DNA of 64,000 bases, taken from positions 42,839 through 106,838 of the forward strand of contig QNGE01000958.1 in the NCBI GenBank assembly GCA_008508345.1. Reading direction: 5' to 3'. Both the position numbers and the translations under genes were made by a program. This DNA comes from Paragonimus westermani. Its lineage: Eukaryota > Platyhelminthes > Trematoda > Plagiorchiida > Troglotrematidae. The notes beneath the pieces were generated by a model that saw nothing but the letters and a program-made list of their open reading frames with translations, was not told where the DNA came from and searched no databases. Shown piece by piece: positions 39,544 through 49,537 of the stretch (its first letter is position 1; each line of letters starts with the position of its first letter).

Positions 39544-42500
39544 TAAACTTCCATTATGACGGGCAGACACCGTGATGTTTAATTCGTTCAGTTACATTAA
39601 CCCAACAAACTTTCTATATAAGTGGCGTGTAATAATGATTACCTTGGAAACCACCAGCTGTTAACTATAATTGAGCCATCTGAAAGCTTTCCTAGCCAGG
39701 CAAGATAGAAGGGCAAGAGTTTGCGGTCTCAGATAAATATCGCTTATCCGAAATTTTATCGACTGCAACGGTCAATACACTCTCGATGGTCTCGCTGATA
39801 CTTACACGACTATCGCGGCATCGTTCACTGTTAGGTAGAAGGTGAGTGATGCAGTCAGCGTATATATGTTCTGAACAGAACAGCGTTCCGTCCCCTTTTA
39901 AAGACACTGAGTTTGCCTAAAAACTTAAAGTTTATGGTCACTTGCCATGATGGTATTGCTAGTTGACAGGCTCTTGTAACTCGCGTCATTGGCAATCGGA
40001 TCAAAAAAGCCAACTCGTCACCTCCAGCTAGGTAGGAACTCATCGACGGAACAACCGTCAAATTCTGTTTGGAATGTTCACTCCATCACTAAATCACTCA
40101 ATCTTAGGCCTTTGCCGAAGTATTTCTCAATCAATATGCCGGAAACGCGACCACTGTTTGAGAAATACTAACGACGAAATATACGTGGTCTACTGGAATC
40201 AAATATAGGCTGGCGTCTACAGTTGTGTCGTTCGAAATTTCCACAAGTTCACTTAGATCGATCAAATGTAGCAGATTGGAGGTAATTTGAAAGTTTTCAC
40301 GTCCACAAGCCACTCACAATGTTCGAATGTAGGGCCAACACAAAACTTTTAAGTTTGAAGGGCACTATGGAAATATTGAAAAGAGGCAGGAAACTGAGTA
40401 AGCAATTTTCCTGGTCAACCCGCCAGGTTAACCACCACTTGCTAATGCGGTCAGAGAATAAGGCAGTGGTGATTAATTTGGACCGCTTTAAGACAGGCCA
40501 GTTGGTTTTGTTTTGGTGTATTCAATTACCCGCTTTAACAGCTTATTAGTGACTGTTTCACTAATGCTGGATCACACTGTTGCGAGCCACTGTGGTCGGC
40601 GTTTAGCGACCAATTTAATCTCCGTTCTACCTAACTAGGCAATTCCCAAGTCCCAGGAATGCTCCTTAGGGGTGGTCGTTTCACTGTGCATCAGTTTAGT
40701 GACGCCATAGATCCGGTTCAATGTCAAAGCGAGACTCCGTCTAGCCAGTCCTCTCAGGAGATGTAAACACTACGCCAAAAAGCGTAAACGCCAATGGCTT
40801 TTGGCTTGGGTTACAAAAACTTAATGATAAATGAACTCAAGTAGTCGTTGTTAACAAATGTTTGGAACGGCTCATCGCAATTTACCACGCGGGTCTGATG
40901 CTTTTGTGCAGTTTCAATATATGGGACGAACTCCCCAAAGTTTATTTGAATACAAACAAATGGGTAAGATCATTGGGTTTGGTTGTTTACGAGACCAGCG
41001 TGAGGTGAAAATTTTTACATCTATTGATCTGGCCAATGCAAATTTTACTTTTTCCACAGTTCGGTGTTTCGCACGACCAAATATTTGGCAGTAAACACCA
41101 GTGGAGGTACGGCGAAAAAGTTCTGAAGCGTGAGTGAAGTAGCGCTCTATCGAAGGTGAACTGATTCATATGAGTTTTGCGCCAAATCGTTTCGGGCACC
41201 CTGAGTTGACAACCTGTATGTCATAGCCGCAGCTCTCTCTGGTAACTCATTGTAAGGTTGAAATGATGTTTGTTTAAGCAAATTTATTCATTGGTGTGAT
41301 ACTCAGAAATACGAATTTTGAACAACCTTGGGTGTCGTACTTCAGTGCCAGCCTTCCACGTTGGTGAAAAGGATATCTTAGAATAGCTGCACTAGACAAC
41401 TGTCGTTGGCTGATATCATTAACACATGTAATGTCACAGGCCGTAATCTCACTTGTTCAGTACAGAACAAGAAACATGGCAAATAACAGAAGATGCAGCC
41501 TTGGAACCGTTTATCCACTCCTGATATTGTATCTAAAGTGACGATGTATCGGTCTGCTGCCATATTGTCTATTGTGTCGGAGTTTTGATTGACCGTGGAT
41601 CGAATAGGTTTCCACTACACTTTATCTGGACTATCGTTGTGCTGTCGAATAGAAGGCATTTCTTCTCCAGTTGGCCCTAGTTAATGCAATTGTTCCATTT
41701 CGTAAGTAATCCTAAGTAAATTCTTCCTCTGAACAAGGTGGTTCTGTATAGCAAACAAGAGAAATATAAACTAATTACGCTCGTTCTACAGTCTACATGG
41801 AATCCTAAGGCGGTAAAAGAACAACGTTGATACCCAATACGCTGTCCAAAGTGGCCTTCAAAGTAGCACATATTCTATTTCGTAACATGTAAATAGGTCA
41901 CAAATGGTAAACTGGAAGAGTAGACTTCTATTGTAGCTGAACTCCTTGAACTTGCCCAGATCTATTTACTCTTAAAAAATTAACTCAAAGGAGATCGGTC
42001 CATCGATCTCACCTCATAAAGCGCTTACCGATTTGTAGATAACTGAATGAGAAGTCACATATGCAGAAGAGTTACTTTCCGCTCTTGATGAAGGAACCTA
42101 TCCCTGAGATGGATCGAGGTGTGCTAATAAGCCAGGCCACTGAACCACACAGCTAACAACTTTCCGAATGCCGATTACACTGTCCATTCAACTTGTGACT
42201 TCAAGGCCATTTAAATCCACAACTGTTAAGCTTGACTATGTCTGTCGCATCCATACCTCTGACCATGCTTTTAACCTATTTCCCGTTGCAACTTAGTGAA
42301 TTCCCGTCAGTCATGCGTTTTGTTGCGAATTTAACACGGTGTAGCTAATTTTGTAACTTAATTAGTGCGCACTGCTTTCAGCAACCACTTTGTGTCTACC
42401 AGTTATTCCCTCCAAACTATCCCTCCTAACTATTTCAGACATCAACGCTGCCTGAAACACAAACCAAGTATACCGATTCGACCAATTTTACCTATGAGCA

Positions 42501-42562
42501 TTGCCCCATAACATAAAATGTCTTGGTGGTTGGTACAGATTCCCATTCCATTGGAACTGAAA
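39544..42562. other. Mostly unrecognised DNA
   Basis: Short open frames only. A possible gypsy integrase tail at about 40330-40510 is listed separately. The frame 40858-41094 (78 codons, plus) was inspected for RT similarity because of the string FTSIDLANA, but nothing around it supports that. Confidence 0.45.
40330..40510 (+). pseudogene. Possible Ty3/gypsy integrase C-terminal remnant
   Basis: In the open frame 40319-40549 the segment RGRKLSKQF, about twenty residues, then KAVVINLDRFKTGQ resembles the end of gypsy integrases. There a KGR-x-x-K block is followed by a ...VVxVDRLKPY motif. There is no integrase core upstream, no RNase H and no LTR nearby. The similarity is short and seen only by eye. 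Confidence 0.25.
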
Positions 42563-42775
42563 ATTACTGAGGAGTAATTGAGGATTCGGTCGATTTCAAG
42601 TTGAACGTCACTCGTATTTGATTGCATCCCTATGCAAATAGATATTCCAGTCAGCCTGTGTAGAAAAAAGAGCACTAGACTCGAGTTCCGCCCTCATCGG
42701 AGTAATCTAAAATATCGACTAGCAGGTTTAACGTGATCAGTGATCTCGGCCTGACTCGGAAGTCTTATTCGCGGA
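42563..42775 (-). repeat. SINE variant with a different head, minus strand
   Basis: Read on minus, the 3' half is that of the common SINE (actcgagtctagtgct, a ggctgactgg block, caacttgaaat, and a terminal actcctcagtaat). The 5' half is not the tRNA-like head but a different sequence (gacttccgag, ctgatcacgttaaacctgct, cgatgagggcggaactcgag). The same alternative head appears at 1484-1535, which shows that it is a repeated unit. It lies head-to-head with the plus-strand SINE starting 31 bp downstream. Confidence 0.7.
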
Positions 42776-42805
42776 GCTAGTTATTGGAGTTAACAGAATA
42801 GCTAC

Positions 42806-43074
42806 TGTGTCTTCTCTCGAGACAGTTCGGCAACCTGATCAGTACTCACGGGTAAAATTGTTCAGCGTTCAGGCTTGATAATTCGGTCGTGCCTAACGTG
42901 AAGTCAATGGTGCAGTAGCCAGAACGGTTGCCTCATGAAAAAGTGGTCGGAGTTCATACCCGGCCGTGGCAACGATATGCACTACTGACGAGCTCTAATC
43001 AGAGCGAAACTCGAGTCTAGTGCTCCTCTTCGGAAGAGGCCGACTGGATAGTCTATCTGAATGTGAACTCTGCG
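42806..43074 (+). repeat. SINE fused to PLE-A
   Basis: Same family as 7388-7719 from tgtgtcttctctcgag onward, but it belongs to a subfamily with gtgcagtagccagaacgg at box A, aacgatatg after box B and aatcagagcg in the body. The subfamily is shared with 63080-63338. The SINE ends abruptly at ctctgcg (43074) and continues directly into PLE reverse transcriptase sequence. Compared with 63080 the junction lacks about 42 bases bounded by gcg on both sides. Confidence 0.8.
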
Positions 43075-44319
43075 AATCCAACCCAGAACACCAAGCCGTT
43101 TCCAATAAACGTTCGGCTGCTGTTTATGAACGTTCCGTTGCACGGGACGATTGAATTCAAATGAACTCTGACTGAGACTGGAGGCTTTGATATAAAAGTT
43201 TTCGCGAGTATGCCGGAAGCTGCTTGTACTGCTGTACACAGAAAAGTCCAGTTTTACTCCTCAAAATAAGTAATCGACAAATAGGAGTCGCTATGGGGAA
43301 TCGATTACGACCGGCTTTAGCTAATGTTTCCGTATTGTTCATAGAAAGATGATTGCTACTTCGGCGTTGTCGTTGTACAAACACTATGTGAATGACATCC
43401 TCATCTTTGAACAATCCATGCAAACGATCGATGACATGGAAAAACAGTTTCACCCCTGTTATACTAGTCTGACAGACATCCGCGTGCTGGAAATAACGGG
43501 TGCCTACCGTTTTTAAACGCCATCATTAGGTACTGGCAGGATAGATCGATAGAAGCCTGTGTATCAAAAGCCTACCTGGACTGGCCGTTTTATAACATTT
43601 ACACCAATTAAGAAGAAGAGTGCATTGGTCAGAACATTGTTCACATGCGCTAAAATTATTTATTTGTAACAGTGTTAAGCCGACGAATTCTGAGTACTTA
43701 CAGCCACGGTGTAAGATAATGGGTACACATTGAGAGACGCAGCCAGCAAGGTATAGTGGCAGACAACATTTTAACGGCTGGAAAGTAGAAAACCCACACT
43801 GAACTATCCTCCACTGGTGACATTTCTTCGCTTCGAACCACAACGCGTCTCGTCGCATTGATTATGCGAGCATACCGTGCGGTTGAAATTATGGTTGCTG
43901 ACCAGACTCGCAAACTGCTGCTCTCTTCAGTGAAGGGAGACTAATCTGTGGGCGCGAGTTCACACTGTATTCGTCAAACTGTGTTTCAATTTTTGTGTAG
44001 CAGTAGCAAAAGTTACATGGAGAGAACTGTTTGGTGCTTGACCCGTAAGATGAGGGGTCATCTGCCGAAATGGGTTCAGCACGTGACTGTGCAGTCTACC
44101 CTCAGATCCTGAGATCACGCAAAATTCTGGCTTCATCTGTCGCGAGACATGACGGTCACCGTGGTCGAATTAACCCGGTTATTCACATTCACGTTCACAA
44201 TACGTCACGCTAATCCACGTTCTCTGTGTTTTGTTGAAGCAGTTGTGATTAGTCGTCTCAAGCCACCGTTATGCGCTCAAGAACAAGTATCTGTAAGCTT
44301 CAGATTTCTATGGACCTAG
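43075..44319 (+). pseudogene. PLE-A: Penelope-like RT plus GIY-YIG endonuclease, 5'-truncated and decayed
   Basis: The reading shifts between frames but keeps family order. It starts inside the RT fingers/palm with FMNVPLHGTIEF (F-T-N-V-P-L in functional relatives) and GGFDIKV. GVAMGNRLRPALANV follows at about 43284-43328 (the G-x-A-M-G-S-x-L-x-P-x-L-A-N motif), then YVND at 43385-43396, where the second catalytic Asp position is YVDD in active enzymes. A CVSKAYLDWP relic and the linker MRAYRAVEIMVADQ come next. The GIY-YIG region is SYMERTVWCLTRKMRGHLPK at 44010-44069, with G of the usual YxGRT replaced by E, then a FVEAVVISRLKP C-terminus and a stop at 44319. Several in-frame stops make it dead. 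From 43818 on it is almost identical to PLE-C. Confidence 0.85.
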
Positions 44320-44341
44320 TAATTGTGTTGTTGCCCCTTAC

Positions 44342-44680
44342 CCCATCCACTGTTTCACTTTCTCATCTCTGTCGCACTAGTGTTGTATATACACATTTCT
44401 GGTTATTGTCATTTGGCACTAAGAAGGCAACAAAATCTCTGGCAACTACTAGTGTCCATGGTCTCACTAGTGTGTTAAAATTTGTGAAGAAAACCGACTG
44501 TTTCAAATATCCACAGCATTATCCGATGGCTATCTCTTGTTATCCCCCTACTGGACATCCTATGGAAATTTGTACGGTTTGACAGGCTCTGCAACAGAAT
44601 TGATTGTTAATGTTGATTCTGACTGTGTTCGTGCGAGATACACATCATTTTCAGTTATTCCGTAAATCAAAATATTTTAT
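44342..44680. other. Spacer between PLE-A and PLE-B
   Basis: No gene or repeat recognised. It may include 3' untranslated sequence of PLE-A. The matching PLE-C flank runs off the window at 64000, so the shared length cannot be measured. Confidence 0.4.
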
Positions 44681-44757
44681 CATCAGAAAAATGGTATAGC
44701 AAACAAGCTTGTTCTCGGTTATTCATGATCAGACTAACTACATGACGTTTATATGAA
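44681..44757 (-). repeat. PLE-B left inverted terminal repeat
   Basis: It pairs with 46798-46874 as reverse complement over 77 positions with no net indel, at roughly 75-80% identity by eye. Best-conserved blocks: catcagaaaaatg, aagcttgtt, tcggttattcat and tttatatgaa. The ATG at 44753 that opens the PLE-B frame lies at its inner edge. Confidence 0.75.
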
Positions 44758-46605
44758 TCAGGAAAACAAGGCAGTTGGATTTCGATACACACTTCGAGAA
44801 TTTGTTTTCTCAGCTGCTGAACTTAAGCCATTATCTCCGCTTGATGTTGAACGGATGAAGTGTACACTGGTTAACTTACATTATCACTACCAACGGAATA
44901 GTCCAATCCTCTCAACGCATAAAACATTTTAGCCGCCGAATGTCTGAGGAAAAATGAAAGCATTATTCTATCCAAGCCGGATAAAGGTGCTGTATTAGGT
45001 CTGCTCAATAAGACAGATTACCTAGACAAAATACATACCATACTAAGTGACCAAACCGATTTGAAGATGAGGATAGAGAAGGACAAAAATATCTCAAATA
45101 TAAAAGTCATTGTCAAAAATACTGCATTCCGTGAAACACAATGGGACAGTTGACTCCTCAACTTTCGAACGCCTTCGACCAGTTGGAACCACAATTCCCA
45201 GGCTGTACGGGTTGCCAAAAGTTCACAAAGTGGGTGTACTTCTTCGACCTATTTTGGACATATGCAACTCACCATACCACTCGCTGACTAAACGGTTGTC
45301 GTATCTGCTTGAACCCGTCAGGAAAAAAAGTCAAAACATAGCCTATGAGACTCTTTTGAATATACTATTAAAATCGGCGGGCTAAACTTAACTGGACAAC
45401 AAATATTTTTCCCGGACATATTGTCCTTATTAGCAAATGTTCTACTAAAACAAACGATAGACTATTTATGTGATTATGGTGTGGTTAACAACCCACATGT
45501 CCGTATACCCTCACCGGAACTAAAACAACTGCTGTACTTTTGTACTCATTACATACAATTTAAATTCACTGGGGAACTATATCGACAAGTGGATGGTGTG
45601 GTAATTAGATCCCCGTTGGGGCCGTTGTTTGCGGATATTTTCATGGCGAAGCTTGAGAATGACCAGTCAGAAGAAACCATTCGTGGGTTCAGGGTTTATT
45701 AGAGATATATGGATGATATTATATGTATAGTTAGAGAACATGCTAACCCAACGGATATCTCAGCTATTTTCAACTCGGCTCACACAAACGTAACATTTAC
45801 ACTAAAAACTTAACGTAACGGTCAACTAGCTTGCCTGGACGTACCCATCCAGCGACGTGCTGATGGAACGGTTCAACGTAAAATTTGTGGGAAAGAGACC
45901 TGGAGTGACCAGCATACACAGTTCAGCAGATTTGTCTCTCTAAGGCAGAAGAGAGACCTCATAAACTTCTTGACTAATGCGGCCAAGAGATTATTTACAT
46001 GGGATACGGTCTCCGATGAACTAACGTTTCTACGCACACCGTTCTTACAAACTGGCTATCCAGAACGCTTCGTAAGCAAGACTATGCAACGTCACGATAA
46101 ACAGGATAAGATGACCATAGCGAAAAAGAAGACAGTATTTATTCCACTATCAGTCACAGGGGATACACTTGCCGAAACAATCACTAGGAGACTTAACACT
46201 GCTATCAATAGAACATTCTATGTTGCCAACCTACGTGTTTGTTCCAACTCCACTCCAACCCGGTGTTTACGATTAAGGGATAAAGTACCCGCTTCTGTGG
46301 CTTCCTTTTGTGTATACTCATTTACTTGTTCCTGTGAAAATAGTTACGTGGGTCGCACGACCAGACGCTTATCAGAACGTATCTGTGAGCATCATCTAAC
46401 CCGGATAAAAAGTGGAGTCACCAGGACGATTGCCAGCGCAATTGTTGCACACCTTGTTGATACAAATTATACTGCCAAACTGGCCCCCTCTTTTCATCCG
46501 ATTTACCGAGTTGGCAGCATTCATTTAAAAGCTATCACAGGCCAAATTTTGGCCACAGCTGAAGCGACCAGAATTCGACCGAATAATTCACCTTCGTGCA
46601 CATAG
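44753..46605 (+). pseudogene. PLE-B coding region: Penelope-like RT with C-terminal GIY-YIG endonuclease, broken
   Basis: The conceptual order is complete. The start region is MNQENKAVGF at 44753, then LSPLDVERMKCTLVNL and a stop near 44933. A frameshift leads to ILSKPDKGA and NKTDYLDKIHTIL (family motifs before the RT). A second frameshift leads to FERLRPVGT, LPKVHK at about 45212-45229, RPIL and NSPYHSLTKRL. A third precedes LLANVLLKQTIDYLCDY, QVDGVVIRSPLGPLFADIF (SPLGP at 45610-45624) and an in-frame TAG at 45700. YMDD, the catalytic pair, is intact at 45706-45717, and a TAA follows at 45811. From 45970 the frame is open for 211 codons. It includes CSCENSYVGRTTRRLSERI at about 46330-46390, a GIY-YIG core with its Arg, and ends at 46605. 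Three frameshifts and two stops make it inactive, but the endonuclease half is intact. Confidence 0.9.
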
Positions 46606-46797
46606 AAGCGCTTTGTTCAGGCATTGAATTTGCCACGGCCAACCACCCAAACCACGACAGATCAAAACTCCATGGTTCCAGCTGCGTCATAACCGTGAAC
46701 TAATCGTATCAAAACGTTGTCTGCATGTGTCTGTGACGTGTCTGACCTAAGGTTAACTCGTTATTTGTTCTTGTTCGCCTTGCCCTGACACTTTTGT

Positions 46798-46874
46798 TTC
46801 ATATAAATGTTATGTATTTGGCCTGATGATGAATAACCGAAAACGAGCTTGTTCATCAGATCATTTTTCTGATG
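46798..46874 (+). repeat. PLE-B right inverted terminal repeat
   Basis: Reverse complement partner of 44681-44757. Immediately outside it lies cctaccctgg. Inside it is the hammerhead-like stretch described separately. Confidence 0.75.
46820..46862 (+). ncRNA. Hammerhead-ribozyme-like motif in PLE-B terminal repeat (degenerate)
   Basis: The CTGATGA core box at 46823-46829 is followed eight bases later by CGAAA, then a short potential stem III (ACG...TGT) and TTC, in type-I hammerhead order. PLE terminal repeats are known to carry minimal hammerheads. Against it: stem II (tgaataac) does not pair well and stem I is not convincing, so this copy is probably an inactive derivative. The left repeat keeps the related reading CTGATCATGAATAACCGAGA on the opposite strand. 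Confidence 0.35.
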
Positions 46875-49162
46875 CCTACCCTGGGGATTTTTAACCATTA
46901 GTTTTTAATTATGCGTTAGAACGCAGCGTTTGCGCATCATTCTTGTTAATGGTCACGCGCAAAGGTTATCATGGTCCTGTTGACTCACGCACGTTCCAAT
47001 TTCTTCTCTCACAAGGCTGTTGCGACCTGTCCTCCAATAAAGTTTATCATTCTCGAGTGTTTATACAGTCCAGCTGTTATAGAATTTCATGTTACGTGCA
47101 CTGTACTAACCTTGTGGACATCTTCAGAAATTAAGTAACAAGATACTATCCCTTCCATTCTATCCATATATGACGTTAGGAAAGACAAGTAGAGCTGAGT
47201 ACAAACACATTTCACCCGCCCTCATTAGTTGCTTCTCGTCGTTTGGATTGTGCGGTGTACGAAGAATATGATAAATTTTACAAGCAAAAAGGAAGGTGGT
47301 TCCGAAACGATGCATGATATCCCAAGGGTCAGAAAACAAGCGTGGATGAGCACAGAAAACAGAGCAACAAAGTGCAAAATAAGTCAAACGAATTGTATGT
47401 ACTCATGGCTGTCAACATACTCACTGCATTCAAATGTTAGAGTCTCATTCACTCCAAGAAGCCCATATTAAGATTTACCTGATCATTAAAAAAGCATGTT
47501 AGGAAATTTTTCACTCGGGAGCAACAAGTATTTTGGTGTCTTTAAATACACTTTCAAACAAGGCACCTTGTGATAACAGTTGATTCAACTGGCCAAGAAA
47601 CATGATCAATTCATGGACAAAAAATTCTTATTCTAATTCTGCACCATGCATTTCACGCTGTCGTAAAAATAAGGATTGTTATTCCATCCTCAACTGGGCT
47701 TTGTACAGTCTACTACGTCAAACGGTCGCAAGCCATAGTGTTATTTCTGTGACCCGATAATTTCTGACAATCGGATGTGAAAGGGTTTGCTACATGGTTT
47801 GCTACATGAACCATGCATACCCAAAGTCAGATCACTTGTATAAGTTTCAGATGTGTCACCGAAATACGATGTGCCAATCAAAAGGCAAGAGGCTGCATAT
47901 TCAGTAACGCAAGGTAGGCGTGAGGGTGAATCCATTTTACGAAACAGTATACCTTCCAAATGGTTGTCGATGACATAATCCATCCAGTTTAGCTACGTTT
48001 CATGAGATGGTACCCGATTGACTGGTTCACTCTACTGACTCATATCAGTTTATGATGCAATCTGGGTTCGCAAGATGACACTGAAGAAGATTAGAGTAAT
48101 GACAACTACCGCCTGTTAGCAACACTTCAATGCTTCTCACATTCGGAGTCATTTGGTGTAAAAAAGCTGTCGTGAGATCTCAGTGTGAACTTTACGGCAG
48201 TTGACTTAGTTTTAAAGAAAAGTGCATCAAATATTTTGATACAAAAAGAAAATATTAGCTGCAATTCCATGGCTGAGACAGAAATATATCAACTATTGAC
48301 AATGGGTTGAAGTTTATGGACAGTTATGACTCCATTAAATTTGTGAGTGAGTCTTGAAACGTTTTCTTGGAATAGTCAACTGGGTCGGCTAAACAGATGT
48401 AGACATCTCCGTAACGCTAATGAAAAGTATTTTATTTCTCAACCGAACGATGTTTGTGAAAAAGTAATATAAAAAATGAATGCTGCCTAACCAGCTTCTT
48501 TTCTTATGCCGTTGGAAAATGCATTTATTGTTGCGCACTGGATGCTGAAGAAGTGAAGTGTTTTTTCATGAGTCACATTGGTCTGTGTCCACGACGTTCA
48601 TTCGTCATAAAAAAATCTCTCACATATTACTTTTAGCAAATAAGAATGGAGAACAGCTTTCTAAAGAGGAGGAACCTTGCCATAGTTATGGTTGAAAAAG
48701 AAAGCAGCGGCTCACGTACATTCCTGAAAAACACATTTCCATCAATCCAAGTAGGGTGTGTAGTTCGTAAATCCACTGAATTTGATTTTCATGGTTATAA
48801 CCATCACACGATTGGTCTTAAATTCTCTGGAAAAGTTTCCAGACGACACTCAAAAGGAAACTTAAATGTAAAGCACGCGATTTGGTGTTAATTTTTGCTA
48901 AGTGCATCCTAAAGTTGAGTCGACTGTCTAAACTGCTCGTCAATTTGAGTAGACTCACAAAGACAAAGGGAACTTCGCAGCATTTGTTACTTCAACGGTC
49001 TGATGAAGTTTTTATTACTTTGCCTTGCACTTTGTAAGTTTTCGCGCATAAGTTCACACTTGGTTTCATTATGGGCGGTACTATTAAACATGAAGAGGTG
49101 TCTTAATAAAAGACTAACCAAGTAAAATAGACAGCAACTCCGTCAGTCAAGGCAATCGACCG
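46875..49162. other. No recognised gene
   Basis: Only short open frames (48646-48891, 81 codons, plus, is among the longest), without recognisable domains. No SINE or PLE sequence was seen. Confidence 0.45.
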
Positions 49163-49537
49163 GTGCTTGAAAGCAATAATGATAAATTTGCTATACATAA
49201 GGTACTTTGTGTTCGCATATGTGAAACAACTTCAGTTGGTGAGTGCCCACAAAGCTGGAGAGATTTCACAATCAACTTTTACCCAAAAGAAGCACTACAC
49301 TCCGATTTCATTACTAGTACGTATCTTTACCACGACCGCTGTTTGAACATAGATTCAAGGTTTCATAAGTTAGCCGTGGTGATCGTTGCTCCGAGGACAC
49401 TGCATTGGACGCGATTTATCACACGTGAACGGTTAGCCAGATTCGTTTGTGAGTATGTTTCAGGTCACCCTGTTGCCCCAGCTAATTGGTGCAGGAAACA
49501 GGGCGGTATGGTCAAGCTTATACTCAATGTTACTTAA
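49163..49537 (+). pseudogene. RTE-like non-LTR reverse transcriptase fragment
   Basis: This 124-codon open frame contains segments in the order of the RT finger region of RTE-clade LINEs: CPQSWRDFTINFY (P-x-x-W-R-D-...-P-x-x-K-K-G in relatives), a PKEALHSD block, NIDSRFHKLAVVIVAPRTLH (N-I-x-S-K-L-L-A-x-I-I-x-R-R-L) and RFITRERLARF (L-T-R-E-x-Q-A-G-F). The GRG-C segment and the palm motifs (including FADD) that should follow are not visible, nor is the upstream AP endonuclease, so this is a short relic. Such elements normally supply RT to SINEs. Identification is by eye only. Confidence 0.45.

Larger units (their letters stand above)
44681..46874 (+). mobile_element. PLE-B: near full-length Penelope-like element with inverted terminal repeats
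   Basis: A 2.19-kb unit bounded by 77-bp inverted repeats (44681-44757 and 46798-46874) that enclose a decayed but complete-looking RT plus GIY-YIG open frame. Start codon, RT, linker, endonuclease and stop all lie between the repeats, so these are probably the true element ends, although truncation outside them cannot be excluded. No target-site duplication was identified. The right repeat holds a hammerhead-like motif. Confidence 0.75.

Noticed and set aside
40858..41094. Retroviral-type RT fragment suggested by FTSIDLANA
   Set aside because: Residues after the first Asp do not match any RT family and no second motif follows; likely a chance frame.
43157..43913. Minus-strand open frames of 71-110 codons at 43.2-43.9 kb
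   Set aside because: They are antisense to the PLE-A reading, which has a consistent motif order on the plus strand.
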